Shown here: positions 7,483 through 15,277 of the stretch, one piece after another
Layout of the letters: each line of letters starts with the position of its first letter
How positions within the stretch are numbered: the first letter of the stretch is position 1
Source of the DNA: a virus
IMG/VR virus record: IMGVR_UViG_3300035704_000022
Span: 1-24,527 of that record
Direction: 5' to 3' (one strand)
Length of the DNA: 24,527 nucleotides
Program-made: the position numbers and the translations under genes
The notes under the pieces: generated by a model
Database searches by the model: none
What the model saw: the letters and a program-made list of their open reading frames with translations, nothing else
What the model was told of the DNA's origin: nothing

Positions 7483-9458
7483 TCGACTTCGCGGCGATCG
7501 CGGCCGCCTTCCAAGCCGGGTTCGCCAGCCAGACGCATGGCTGGCCGGTGCTGTTCGACAAGCTCGACAAGCTGGTCGAGCAGCTCGACGACAAGGCCGG
7601 CGACACCGAGCGGGCGACCCGCGCCTACCCGGTGCTGCGCTACAGGGACGGCGCGCTCAGCGTGCGGCTGGCGCTCGGGCCCGCGCCTCTGCTGGTCGAT
7701 CCCGACCGGCAAGCGCTCAGCCTCGGTGCCGGGATCTCCGCTGGCGTCGACCGGTTCGCCGCCGGACTGGGCCAGGTCAGGGACGCTGTCGACGCCGAGC
7801 TCGCGCTGCCCAGGCTGGTCGGCGATCTAGCCGGGATGGTGGCCGCGGTAGAGGCCTCGCAGCTCCGGTTCGACCAGGCCACACCGGCTATGTTCGGCGA
7901 CGACCGCCGGTTCAGCGACGTTTTCGGCCTAGCCACGCTGACCTTGCGCGCTCTGCAGGGCCGCAAGAACCAGGATCAGCTGCGGGCGGCGGCCAGCCAG
8001 GCGGGCGGCGCCGTGGGCTTCCTGCGCTCGCTGGCCGGGCCCGCCGCCGGAGCCGGCGCGCCGGCTCCGGCGGCGTCACCGGCCGCAGCCGCCGGCCCGC
8101 TGACCCAGATGATCATCACGCTGGAAAGCGCCTCCGTCCTCGCGATGGATGCGATCTTTCTGCTCCCGGTCGCTGGGCTGGCCCTCGACGTGCTGCTCAC
8201 CGAGGGCGTCCTCGCGGTCGAGACAGCGGCGCTGAGTGAGTTCTCACAGCTCGAACAGTCCATCTACCAATTCCGGCAGGCCGTGGTGGACGCCTGGCTC
8301 GAAGCCTTCGATCTCGGCTCCGCATTGCACCTGTTCACCGCCGCCGCGGACTTCGTCGTGCGGGCGAATACCGAGCTGCTGTCCGGGATGTTCCCTGCCT
8401 GGCTGGACAGCACGCTCGACGGCGTCCAGATGTTCGGCTACGGGATCGGGCTGTGGGGAATGTGGGCCGAGGCGGTCGCCACCACCTTCGAGGCCGCCTC
8501 CGACGATCTGATGGCGGTCGACCTGATGCCGTGGATCGTCAGGAACACGCTCAGCGGCTGGGTAGCCGACCACGTGCCGATGCCCGCCCTCACACTCGGC
8601 GCCCTGGTCGCCTTGCTCACCGGCGACACGCTCGTCGGCCGGCCGCTGCGGGACGAGCTTGACGACTTCTTCGACAATGTCGACGACGTGCTCAGGGCCG
8701 CTGACCTGGTGATTGACGTCAAGGACATGCGGGAGAAGGCCGCTGCCCTCGCCAGCATCCTGCACATCACGCTCACGCCAACCCCGTTCCGCTACCCGCC
8801 CGACGTTCTGCCCTCGGGCCCGCTGGCCGGCTTCCCCGGCGCGTATCAGGACTTTTTGGGCGGCACCGCGCGCGCTGACCTGATGGCCGCGGTCCAGAGC
8901 ACGGGTACGGCCCTGCAGGGCGGCGTGCATGCCTTGCTCACCTCCGGCGCTGAGCTGTCCGCAGGGCTGGCCGCGGCCGCGAGGGACGAGCTGGACCGCC
9001 AGGCCCGGTTTGGCGCTGGACTCGGCCTGGGACAGCGGTCCGAGGCTGAAGGTGCTCTCGTGCACGGGCTGTTCGCCCCCCTGCGCGCCGACGTGTCGCG
9101 GCGGGCCGAAACCGAGCCAGCCGATCCGTTCGCTCAGGCCTTCGACCAGGCGGTGCGGACAGGAGGGATCGCCGCGGCGGCCGCGGCGATCCCCGCGTAT
9201 GTCGGCGAGCTGCGCCGGTTCTGGGCCGCGCGCACCGTGAGCAGGAAGTACCCGACGTCCGCGCACCTGCTCGCCCGCCGGGGACGGCTGGCAGCGGTGC
9301 GCGTGCCTCGGCTGACGATGAACGCCCCTGGGCGGGCTCCCGGTACGCCGCTGGCGGCCGAGACCGCGGACGCCTTCCGCGGCGCCGTGCGTGACGCTTA
9401 CTGGGACGGCAGGGACCGGATGGCTGTACTGGCGGGAGGTGGTGAGCCCGATGGATGA
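7479..9458 (+). CDS. Hydrophobic tape-measure-slot protein 2
   Basis: The 659-aa product starts at TTG 7479, overlapping the preceding TGA (TTGA), with AGGGG upstream. The N-terminal ~185 residues are mixed helices, followed by an Ala/Pro/Gly linker (187-206). A hydrophobic stretch with AMDAIFLLPVAGLALDVLL lies at ~222-240, and long helical segments follow. Near the C-terminus is RLAAVRVPRLTMNAPGRAPG. It is similar in size and composition to its two neighbours but not obviously a recent duplicate, since I see no shared motif. It is the middle gene of the trio in the tape-measure slot. Function is unknown; tape measure, tape-measure partner or packaged cargo are all possible. Confidence 0.55.
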   Translation: MIDFAAIAAAFQAGFASQTHGWPVLFDKLDKLVEQLDDKAGDTERATRAYPVLRYRDGALSVRLALGPAPLLVDPDRQALSLGAGISAGVDRFAAGLGQVRDAVDAELALPRLVGDLAGMVAAVEASQLRFDQATPAMFGDDRRFSDVFGLATLTLRALQGRKNQDQLRAAASQAGGAVGFLRSLAGPAAGAGAPAPAASPAAAAGPLTQMIITLESASVLAMDAIFLLPVAGLALDVLLTEGVLAVETAALSEFSQLEQSIYQFRQAVVDAWLEAFDLGSALHLFTAAADFVVRANTELLSGMFPAWLDSTLDGVQMFGYGIGLWGMWAEAVATTFEAASDDLMAVDLMPWIVRNTLSGWVADHVPMPALTLGALVALLTGDTLVGRPLRDELDDFFDNVDDVLRAADLVIDVKDMREKAAALASILHITLTPTPFRYPPDVLPSGPLAGFPGAYQDFLGGTARADLMAAVQSTGTALQGGVHALLTSGAELSAGLAAAARDELDRQARFGAGLGLGQRSEAEGALVHGLFAPLRADVSRRAETEPADPFAQAFDQAVRTGGIAAAAAAIPAYVGELRRFWAARTVSRKYPTSAHLLARRGRLAAVRVPRLTMNAPGRAPGTPLAAETADAFRGAVRDAYWDGRDRMAVLAGGGEPDG

Positions 9459-11259
9459 AGACGAGCTCGTCATAGCCCAGCTCGGGCTGCTGCTCACCCA
9501 GGTCCACTACGCCCGGATCGCGCTGGAGGGCATCGAGCGGGCCACGACCCGGTACGCCGGCATCGCCCTCACCATGCCGGGCACCAGCACCGGGGGCGCG
9601 GCCTGGGGTGCCCCGCCGATGATCGACGGCGCGCTCAAGGTGTACGTGGTGAACATCGCCGATCTTACCGCCGGCGCGTCGGTCGGCGACGTGATCGCGG
9701 GTGTGATCGGTGGCGTGGGGCGGTTCCTCGGCGGCTTCGCCGGCGGGGTCGCCACCGGAGTGGTCGGCGGGATCTTCTTCAAGAAGATGCTCGAGCAGGC
9801 CAACCAGCTTGTTACGTCCCTGGACCGGGTCCTGGCACGGCTCGGGGTCGGTGCCGGGCCGCCTCCCGGGTCCGGCGGGCCCGCGGGCGCCGGAACCAGT
9901 CTCGCCGACTTGATCCCAGCGCTGTCGCGGCTGCTGCGTGAGATGGTCACGCTGTTCACCGCGGCGGCCGGCGGTCCCGGGCCGGGCGCGGCGGCCCCCG
10001 CCGCCGACGTTGGCCTGCTGTCCAGCCTGCAACCCGCACTGGCCGTCGCGGTAGCCGCGACCCATCTGGTCAACGGCCTGATCATCCTGCTGCCGCTGGT
10101 GATCGGGGCTCTCGCGTCGCTGCTCAACCACCTCGGACTGATCGAGATCGCGGTACTCGACCTGGGGGAGTTCGGCCTCCGGCTGGCACTCCTACTGCGG
10201 GCGGCCGTGCTCGGCACGGTGCTGGACACCATCTCGCTGGTCGGCGGGCTGGCCGCCACCACCCTCGGCCTGATCGCCACAGCGCTGGACGCGATCATTC
10301 CGGCGGTGTTCCGGCTCGTGGTGTCCGGCCTGGACACCGCGCTGACCGTACTGCAGATCGCCAGCACCGGCCTTAAGAACCTGATCGACGCGCTCATGCT
10401 CTGGCTGCGCGACGGCCTCGGCAGCATGCTGATCTTCATCGGGAACCTGCGGGTGTTCAGGCTGATCGAGCACCTGACCCAGGTCGCGCCGTTCGTGTTT
10501 CCCGCGATCGCCCGGCTGCAGAGCACGCCGCTGACCAAGGAAGAAACCCAGTCGCTGACCCTTGCCGGGATGCTCATCGGGCCGGGGGGTGGCGGAGGGA
10601 GCGGTGCGCCGAGCCCGGCACCCACGATTGCGAAGGCGCCGGACGCCGTGAGCCTGCTCCTGCCGCCCGCCGCCCGCACGGCCATGGCGGACAGCGTGCG
10701 CTCCCTCGGCACTTCGTTCACGACGGAAACCCGGACCACCCTGTCCGCGGTCCAGGGCACCCTGAGCGGGATCGGCGCGAGCTTCCGTACCGCGGTGGAC
10801 GGGCTGGACGCCACCCTTGGCCGGGAGATCGGCGCCCGCACCAAGATCGCCGGCGCGGACGTCGACACGCTGCACGAGTCCCTCGAGCGGGCCAGGACGG
10901 CCGCGCGCGAGCGGCCAAAGACGGGCCTGGAGGAGATCGCCGGGGCGTACGAGGACTGGCTGCGCGGCGGCGGCATGACGACGTTGTTGACCCAGCTCGA
11001 CCAGCATCTGCGGACCGCGCCCGTGCAGGGCCCCGATACCGGCACGTCGATCCCTGGCCGGACGGTGCGGGCCGTCCTGGCCGACGAGGGCGACCGCCGG
11101 GTCGTGGTCGAGATCGACGAGGTGGTGATCGAGCTGGGCCCGGAACCCCCCGCAGCGCCGGCGCCGTCATACGCGGGCGCCGGATACGACCCCGAGGCCC
11201 ACCGGGCCTGGGAGGAAGAGATCGAGGACCGCGCCGGCCTGAGGGAGCTGCTGGTGTGA
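9451..11259 (+). CDS. Hydrophobic tape-measure-slot protein 3 with glycine-zipper segment
   Basis: From ATG 9451 (GGGAGGTGG just upstream) the product is 602 aa and overlaps the previous gene by eight bases. Residues ~77-110 form a Gly-rich hydrophobic segment with repeated small-xxx-small spacing (GVIGGVGRFLGGFAGG, GVATGVVGGIFF). Glycine-zipper segments like this occur in membrane-inserting proteins and in some tape measures. More hydrophobic helices lie at ~195-225 and ~240-305. A charged C-terminus ends AHRAWEEEIEDRAGLRELLV. With the two genes before it, it fills the tape-measure slot. The role is inferred from position and composition only. A pore-forming cargo is an alternative. Confidence 0.55.
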   Translation: MDEDELVIAQLGLLLTQVHYARIALEGIERATTRYAGIALTMPGTSTGGAAWGAPPMIDGALKVYVVNIADLTAGASVGDVIAGVIGGVGRFLGGFAGGVATGVVGGIFFKKMLEQANQLVTSLDRVLARLGVGAGPPPGSGGPAGAGTSLADLIPALSRLLREMVTLFTAAAGGPGPGAAAPAADVGLLSSLQPALAVAVAATHLVNGLIILLPLVIGALASLLNHLGLIEIAVLDLGEFGLRLALLLRAAVLGTVLDTISLVGGLAATTLGLIATALDAIIPAVFRLVVSGLDTALTVLQIASTGLKNLIDALMLWLRDGLGSMLIFIGNLRVFRLIEHLTQVAPFVFPAIARLQSTPLTKEETQSLTLAGMLIGPGGGGGSGAPSPAPTIAKAPDAVSLLLPPAARTAMADSVRSLGTSFTTETRTTLSAVQGTLSGIGASFRTAVDGLDATLGREIGARTKIAGADVDTLHESLERARTAARERPKTGLEEIAGAYEDWLRGGGMTTLLTQLDQHLRTAPVQGPDTGTSIPGRTVRAVLADEGDRRVVVEIDEVVIELGPEPPAAPAPSYAGAGYDPEAHRAWEEEIEDRAGLRELLV

Positions 11260-11274
11260 ACGCGACGACGGCAA

Positions 11275-11290
11275 GCGGCCGTGCGGCCGC
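11275..11290 (+). promoter_or_regulatory. Hairpin in the gap before the hub genes
   Basis: GCGGCC-GTGC-GGCCGC forms a perfect 6-bp stem with a 4-base loop. It sits in the 65-base gap between the third hydrophobic gene and the 11325 gene, one of the few gaps in the run. It could influence mRNA processing or relative expression, but such GC-rich hairpins also arise by chance. Confidence 0.3.
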
Positions 11291-11324
11291 CCGCCAGACC
11301 AACGACCTGAGGAGGTGAGGAGCG

Positions 11325-12026
11325 GTGCGCAAGACCGGTTACCTGGCCAATGAACTGAACATCCCGCCGCTGATCTTCCGGTTCCAGTACAACCCGGACC
11401 TGCTGACCGAGAAGAAGAGCTACAAGTACGACCAGGCGAACAGCTTCGGACAGTGGGGGCCCGACCAGACCTCCGCGGGCGAGGGCGCGCTTGGCACAGT
11501 GCTGGGCTTTGTTTCCGACGTGAAGGAGATCGGCTCGCTGCTGGTCAACACACGCCCGCTGGAAGCAATCGAGGGCGAGCTGCGCTCGTTCGAGCTGGAG
11601 TTCAAGCTCGACGCCTCGGCGCCAGGGCCGCTGGACGGCGATAGCCACTACGGCGGGAGCATCACGCCCGATCTCGCCGTCCTGCGCTCGTTCATGACCC
11701 CTACCTACACGGCACTCGACATCGTCAAGATGATCGCCGACCATCGGATCGGTTGTTTTACCCGGCCGCCGACCTGCACGCTCAACTACGCCGCGCTGTC
11801 AGTCGAGTGCGTGATGACCGACCTGACCATCAAGCACACCGCGTTCCAGGACGACGGCGAGCCGCTGCGGGCCGAGGTGAGCTGTACGCTCAAGGAGCAG
11901 ACCTTCTCCACCGACCCGATCTCCGGCATGATCACGCGCCTCTGGGACGTCGGGCGCAGCTACCACCGGGCCGGGATCGGCACCGACGTCAGGGTCAACC
12001 TCCCGATCGTCGGGTCGTTCCTGTGA
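11325..12026 (+). CDS. Tube-initiator/baseplate adaptor (Afp7/Pvc7 N-terminal-like)
   Basis: The 233-aa product matches the CIS tube-protein N-terminal domain of Afp7/Pvc7. The first 40 residues contain IPPLIFRFQYNPDLLTEKKS followed by YKYDQANSFGQ. A beta-rich core has ELRSFELEFKLDAS, and later segments are ALSVECVMTDLTIKHTAFQ and EPLRAEVSCTLKEQTF. In assembled particles this protein joins the hub/spike to the first tube ring. The start is GTG 11325 after a very strong GAGGAGGTGAGGAG. Afp7-type proteins usually carry a C-terminal LysM domain. Here that domain is a separate gene seven bases downstream. Confidence 0.85.
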   Translation: MRKTGYLANELNIPPLIFRFQYNPDLLTEKKSYKYDQANSFGQWGPDQTSAGEGALGTVLGFVSDVKEIGSLLVNTRPLEAIEGELRSFELEFKLDASAPGPLDGDSHYGGSITPDLAVLRSFMTPTYTALDIVKMIADHRIGCFTRPPTCTLNYAALSVECVMTDLTIKHTAFQDDGEPLRAEVSCTLKEQTFSTDPISGMITRLWDVGRSYHRAGIGTDVRVNLPIVGSFL

Positions 12027-12033
12027 GCCGGCC

Positions 12034-12357
12034 GTGACCACCCCGATCCGGTCGCCGGGGTCTCGCTATCGCGGCCAGGCCGCCTACCCGGCCGCGGGCC
12101 GGGACGGCATGGTCCGGGCCACCGTGCCCGCCCGGCCGCTGCCGCCACCGCCCCTCGGTACGCCCTACCTGCACACGGTGATCGCCGGGGACACGATCGA
12201 GTCGCTGGCCCAGCGGTTCCTCGGCGCGAGCGAACTGTGGTGGCGCATCGCCGATGCCAACCCGGCGATGTTCCCGGCCGACCTCCAGCCGGGCAGCGTG
12301 CTGGCGATCCCCACCGGGCCCGCGCCCGGCCTCGTTGTCCGGACGAGGTCGTTCTGA
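12034..12357 (+). CDS. LysM-domain baseplate protein
   Basis: The 107-aa protein has a Pro/Arg-rich N-terminus and one LysM domain at about residues 45-92: HTVIAGDTIESLAQRFLGAS, then WRIADANPAMFPADLQPG, ending SVLAIP. LysM domains in phage tails (gpX, gp53, Afp7 C-terminus) sit in the baseplate hub region and need not bind peptidoglycan. GTG 12034 is the start, seven bases after the preceding stop. The end overlaps the next ATG (TGATG, 12355-12359). The gene looks like the detached C-terminal part of an Afp7-type protein. Confidence 0.85.
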   Translation: MTTPIRSPGSRYRGQAAYPAAGRDGMVRATVPARPLPPPPLGTPYLHTVIAGDTIESLAQRFLGASELWWRIADANPAMFPADLQPGSVLAIPTGPAPGLVVRTRSF

Positions 12358-13475
12358 TGGCTGGCGACCAGCCCTTCCTCCAGGTGCTCTTGAACAAGAG
12401 CCCGATCACCACGTCGGTGGCATCAGTCGAGATCGAAGACCACGACCGGCTGATCGACAAAGCCACGATCGTGCTCCGCGACCCGCACGTTTCGGCGCCG
12501 AATCTCGCCAGGAACGACGAGATCGAGGTGACCCTCGGCTGGGAGTCCGAGCACGCGGTGCTGTTCTCCGGGCGGGTCGTGGCCGATCCGCAACAGGCCC
12601 CGGCGACCGGGGTGCCGATCGTGACCATCGTGGCTTACGACCCGTCGTACTCGATGCATGAGCAGAAGCACGACGAGAATCTCACCGGTTCGCTGAGCGG
12701 CATCGTGTACACCATCGCCTCCAGGTACCCGCTGGTAAATGCGGACAAGAAGAACATCATCTGCGACCCGGATCCGCAGTTCACCGGCGACCCCCCGCTG
12801 CGCCAGCACAACCTGACCGACCTGCAGTTCCTGCAGTGGCTCGCGTGGCGGTACGGGCACCGGGCGTTCGCCGAGTACAACGACGATGCCGCCCGGTTCT
12901 ACTTCGTGTCCAACCACAGGCTGCTGCAGTCCGACCCGCTCGGCGCGCTGCAATGGTGTCACGGGATGCGCCAGCTCAAGGAGTTCAAGTACGAGCGGGT
13001 CGCCTCCCGCGCCGCCCGCCAGCGGATCGCGTCGGTGCCGGATCCGCGCACGGGCGAGGTGACACCCACGGTGGGTGCTACGCCACCGCCGATCGACCAG
13101 CCGGAGCCCGACCCGGTGCACGCGGACACCCTCGGCAAGCTGGACCCGGCCGAGCGGGCTCGCTACGAGTCCGGCGGCACGGGCGCCCCGCCGCCTGCCC
13201 CGGAACCGGCGCCGATGGTGGGGCTGCCGTCCGACCCGCGGCTGGCTGACGCGGTCACCATCTGGGATCCGACCCAGGTGCTCGGCCTGCGAGGCAACGG
13301 CACCGCGGTAGGCACGATCCACCTGCGGGCCAAGGGCAAAGTCACCATCGACGGGCTGGCGCCATGGGCCCAAGGTGACTGGTATGTGAACAAGGCGGTG
13401 CACAGCTGGAAGGACACCACTGTCGGCAAGGACACAAGCGCGACCTACGAGACGAAGTTCACGGTGACGCGATGA
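12357..13475 (+). CDS. Baseplate hub protein (gpD / VgrG N-terminal-like)
   Basis: The 372-aa product is a phage late-control gpD-type hub protein, equivalent to the first half of Pvc8/VgrG and T4 gp27. Signs are VEIEDHDRLIDKATIVLRDP, EVTLGWESEHAVLFSGRV, YDPSYSMHEQKHDENLTGSL and the segment NLTDLQFLQWLAWRYGHRAF. A Pro/Ala-rich linker covers roughly residues 220-285, followed by a final beta domain (GTIHLRAKGKVTIDGLAPWA). It would form the trimeric hub joining tube and spike. It overlaps the LysM gene by one base and the spike gene by four. Afp/PVC fuse hub and spike in one VgrG-like protein, whereas here they are split. Confidence 0.88.
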   Translation: MAGDQPFLQVLLNKSPITTSVASVEIEDHDRLIDKATIVLRDPHVSAPNLARNDEIEVTLGWESEHAVLFSGRVVADPQQAPATGVPIVTIVAYDPSYSMHEQKHDENLTGSLSGIVYTIASRYPLVNADKKNIICDPDPQFTGDPPLRQHNLTDLQFLQWLAWRYGHRAFAEYNDDAARFYFVSNHRLLQSDPLGALQWCHGMRQLKEFKYERVASRAARQRIASVPDPRTGEVTPTVGATPPPIDQPEPDPVHADTLGKLDPAERARYESGGTGAPPPAPEPAPMVGLPSDPRLADAVTIWDPTQVLGLRGNGTAVGTIHLRAKGKVTIDGLAPWAQGDWYVNKAVHSWKDTTVGKDTSATYETKFTVTR

Positions 13476-14305
13476 CCATCTACCTGCCATCAACGGGTTC
13501 TGACCTCGACCGCCACCGCGGCCGCTGGTACGGCAAGTACTCCGGCGTCGTCGTGGACGACGACGACCCGGACAAGCTCGGCCGGCTCAAGGTCGATGTG
13601 CCCGCGGTCTGGCGCGGGGCGGACCCCATGTGGGCCCGGCCCTGCTTCCCGCCGGGGCATTTCTTCACCCCGCCGGTCGGTGCGCATGTATGGGTCGAGT
13701 TCGAGGCCGGCGACCCCGGTTACCCGCTGTGGGTCGGCGTCTGGTTTCCCCAGGACGATGTGCCGGCGGAGGCCGCGCTGGAACCGCCGACCAGCCGGGT
13801 GATCCAGACCCCCTCAGGGCACACGGTGGAATTCGCCGACGAGGACGGCAAGGAGAAGATCCTGGTGCGGCACAAGGCGGACGCGTTCTTGTCGATCGAC
13901 GAGAACGGCTCGGTCGTGGTCGGCAACGCAACCGGCTCACTGGTCTACCTGAACGCCAAGGATGCCGAGGTGGCCATGGTCAGCGAGCAGGGCCACCGGG
14001 TGACGATGTCAGGCGACGGGCTGACCGTGACCCACAACGACGGCTCATTCGTCGACGTGCGGTCCGACTCGGTCGTGGTGAACGCCGCGAGCAAGGTGCA
14101 GGTGATGGGCAAGGAGGTCGCGGTGACAGGTGGTGCGGTCTCGCTCGGTTCCGGTCCGCCGCAGTTCGGCGTGGTGCTCGATTCTCCCGTCTTGGCGCCG
14201 TTCCTGACGCACACCCATCCCTCCGCGATGGGCCCGACAGGCCCGCCGGTGCCGCCGGTGGTGCCGAACACCCTCGGCTCGAAGAGCGTGAAGGCCAGCT
14301 CATGA
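13472..14305 (+). CDS. Central spike (gp5/gpV-like, phage base V OB-fold)
   Basis: The 277-aa product starts at ATG 13472, overlapping the hub stop. Residues ~15-92 are a gp5/gpV OB-fold: GKYSGVVVDDDDPDKLGRLK, WARPCFPPGHFFTPPVGAHV and GDPGYPLWVGVWFP. A repetitive beta-rich shaft follows (~105-235; SIDENGSVVVGNATGS, HRVTMSGDGLTVTHNDGSFV, SKVQVMGKEVAV). Near the end is THTHPSAMGPTGPPVPP, with His247-x-His249. In P2 gpV and similar spikes an HxH motif near the tip binds a metal ion. This spike may therefore carry its own metal-stabilised tip, consistent with the absence of a PAAR gene in the window. Confidence 0.9.
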   Translation: MTIYLPSTGSDLDRHRGRWYGKYSGVVVDDDDPDKLGRLKVDVPAVWRGADPMWARPCFPPGHFFTPPVGAHVWVEFEAGDPGYPLWVGVWFPQDDVPAEAALEPPTSRVIQTPSGHTVEFADEDGKEKILVRHKADAFLSIDENGSVVVGNATGSLVYLNAKDAEVAMVSEQGHRVTMSGDGLTVTHNDGSFVDVRSDSVVVNAASKVQVMGKEVAVTGGAVSLGSGPPQFGVVLDSPVLAPFLTHTHPSAMGPTGPPVPPVVPNTLGSKSVKASS

Positions 14306-14646
14306 GCCGTTGCTCGTTCCCGCCGCTGAGCCTGCCCAGCGTGTCGCTGCCGTCGCCGTCCCTGCCTTCGCTTCCTGCGCTGCCGCAGGTGCCTGCGCTG
14401 CCGAAGCTGCCGGATATGCCGTCCCCGCCGCCGCTGAGCCTGCCCAGCGTGTCGCTGCCGTCGCCGTCCCTGCCTTCGCTTCCTGCGCTGCCGCAGGTGT
14501 CTGCGCTGCCGAAGCTGCCGGATATGCCGTCCCCGCCGCCGCTGAGCCTGCCCAGCGTGTCGCTGCCGTCGCCGTCCCTGCCCTCCCTGCCAGCTCCGCC
14601 CCAGGTGCCGGCCCTGCCCTCGCTGCCCCCCTGCCCGCTGGACTGA
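14302..14646 (+). CDS. Pro/Leu/Ser tandem-repeat protein
   Basis: The 114-aa product starts at ATG 14302, overlapping the spike stop. After MSRCSF it is made of 2.9 copies of a 36-residue unit, with pieces SLPSVSLPSPSLPSLPALPQ, VPALPKLPDM and PSPP, and ends PCPLD. The whole protein is built from L-P-x and L-P-S steps and would be an extended polyproline-type rod, with one Cys near each end. It occupies the slot between spike and gp25 where Afp/PVC loci have the PAAR tip protein. Short LP-rich proteins with terminal cysteines occur at similar positions in other tail loci, as I recall. A spike-associated or tip role is inference. The frame is supported by its close coupling and by repeat units that are whole codons long. 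Confidence 0.65.
   Translation: MSRCSFPPLSLPSVSLPSPSLPSLPALPQVPALPKLPDMPSPPPLSLPSVSLPSPSLPSLPALPQVSALPKLPDMPSPPPLSLPSVSLPSPSLPSLPAPPQVPALPSLPPCPLD
14320..14640 (+). repeat. 108-bp tandem repeat, about 2.9 copies
   Basis: Copies begin at 14320, 14428 and 14536, giving a period of 108 bp (36 codons). Copies 1 and 2 differ by a single base that changes Pro to Ser. Copy 3 matches for about the first 50 bases and then diverges. The near-identity of copies 1 and 2 points to recent duplication or repeat homogenisation. Confidence 0.9.
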
Positions 14647-14679
14647 CGTCCACCCGATACCTCCGAAGGAGCTGATCCG

Positions 14680-14886
14680 ATGGCACTGGACAAGAACGGC
14701 CTGAGCGCGGCGCTGCTCTCGATGATGAACAATGCCCAGGACAAGGCGTGGAACAAGCAGCAGGTGGCCGACGCGATGGCGGCGGCGATCGACGGTTACG
14801 TGCGCGCCGCGTCCGTGTCCGGCGTCGTGGTCGCGCTGCCGGGAGGCGTGACAGCCGCCCAGTCCAACACCGCGAGCCTGACATGA
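14680..14886 (+). CDS. Small helical tail protein upstream of gp25
   Basis: The 68-aa product begins MALDKNGLSAALLSMMNNAQ and continues with KQQVADAMAAAIDGYVRAAS, two predicted helices, then a short hydrophobic strand GVVVALPGG. Small proteins of this form are common in phage and tailocin baseplate regions, but I know of no assigned function. GAAGGAG at 14665-14671 lies eight bases before ATG 14680. The end overlaps the gp25 start (ATGA), which supports it being translated as part of the baseplate block. Confidence 0.75.
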   Translation: MALDKNGLSAALLSMMNNAQDKAWNKQQVADAMAAAIDGYVRAASVSGVVVALPGGVTAAQSNTASLT

Positions 14887-15266
14887 ACGGCGGCCTGGAC
14901 GGCGTACGCGGCATGGCGTTTCCTTTCCGCATCGACCCGGACACCGGCGGCGTGGCGACGACCGAGGGCGAGACCAAGATTGGCGAGAACGTCCGGCTGG
15001 TGATCGGCACCCGGCTCGGCGAGCGGCCCATGCTGCGCGACTTCGGCACCCGGGTGCCGGGTCTGGCGCACGACCCAGACGACGAGGTCTTGGTCGACTT
15101 GGCGGGCAAGCAGGTGCTTCAGGCGCTCATGCGCTGGGAGCCGCGGATCGTCATTACCTCCAGCCGGGTAGAGCCGGCCAGCGGGCCAGGCGAGGTCCGG
15201 CTGCGACTGGACTACGTGCACACCAACGAGCAAGTCGCGGGCACCGCGATCCTCCCGCTTAGCTGA
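14883..15266 (+). CDS. Baseplate wedge protein gp25-like (GPW/gp25)
   Basis: The 127-aa product is a gp25/gpW-family wedge protein: GMAFPFRIDPDTGGVATTEG near the start, then NVRLVIGTRLGERPMLRDFG, with the characteristic EW/RF-type positions and a final beta strand LRLDYVHTNEQVAGTAILPL. In T4 and PVC, gp25 contacts the first sheath ring and links sheath to baseplate. The start at ATG 14883 overlaps the previous stop. Length fits the family (about 110-140 aa). Confidence 0.93.
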   Translation: MNGGLDGVRGMAFPFRIDPDTGGVATTEGETKIGENVRLVIGTRLGERPMLRDFGTRVPGLAHDPDDEVLVDLAGKQVLQALMRWEPRIVITSSRVEPASGPGEVRLRLDYVHTNEQVAGTAILPLS

Positions 15267-15277
15267 GGCGAGCCGCC

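Noticed and set aside
11256-11318. 20-codon frame from GTG 11256 in the gap before the Afp7-like gene
   Set aside because: It is too short and contains the hairpin and the AGGAGG of the next gene, so it is more likely a spacer than a gene.
9507-11744. 745-codon open frame on the minus strand
   Set aside because: It lies opposite the third hydrophobic protein and the Afp7-like gene. Its translation is Arg/Ser/Thr/Pro-rich with no domain pattern, a typical shadow of GC-rich third codon positions.
12034-12357. Cell-wall hydrolase because of the LysM domain
   Set aside because: There is no catalytic domain, and LysM at this position is a standard baseplate component.
14320-14640. CRISPR-like or satellite repeat
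   Set aside because: The 108-bp units are contiguous, without spacers, and preserve a reading frame coupled to its neighbours, so this is a coding tandem repeat.
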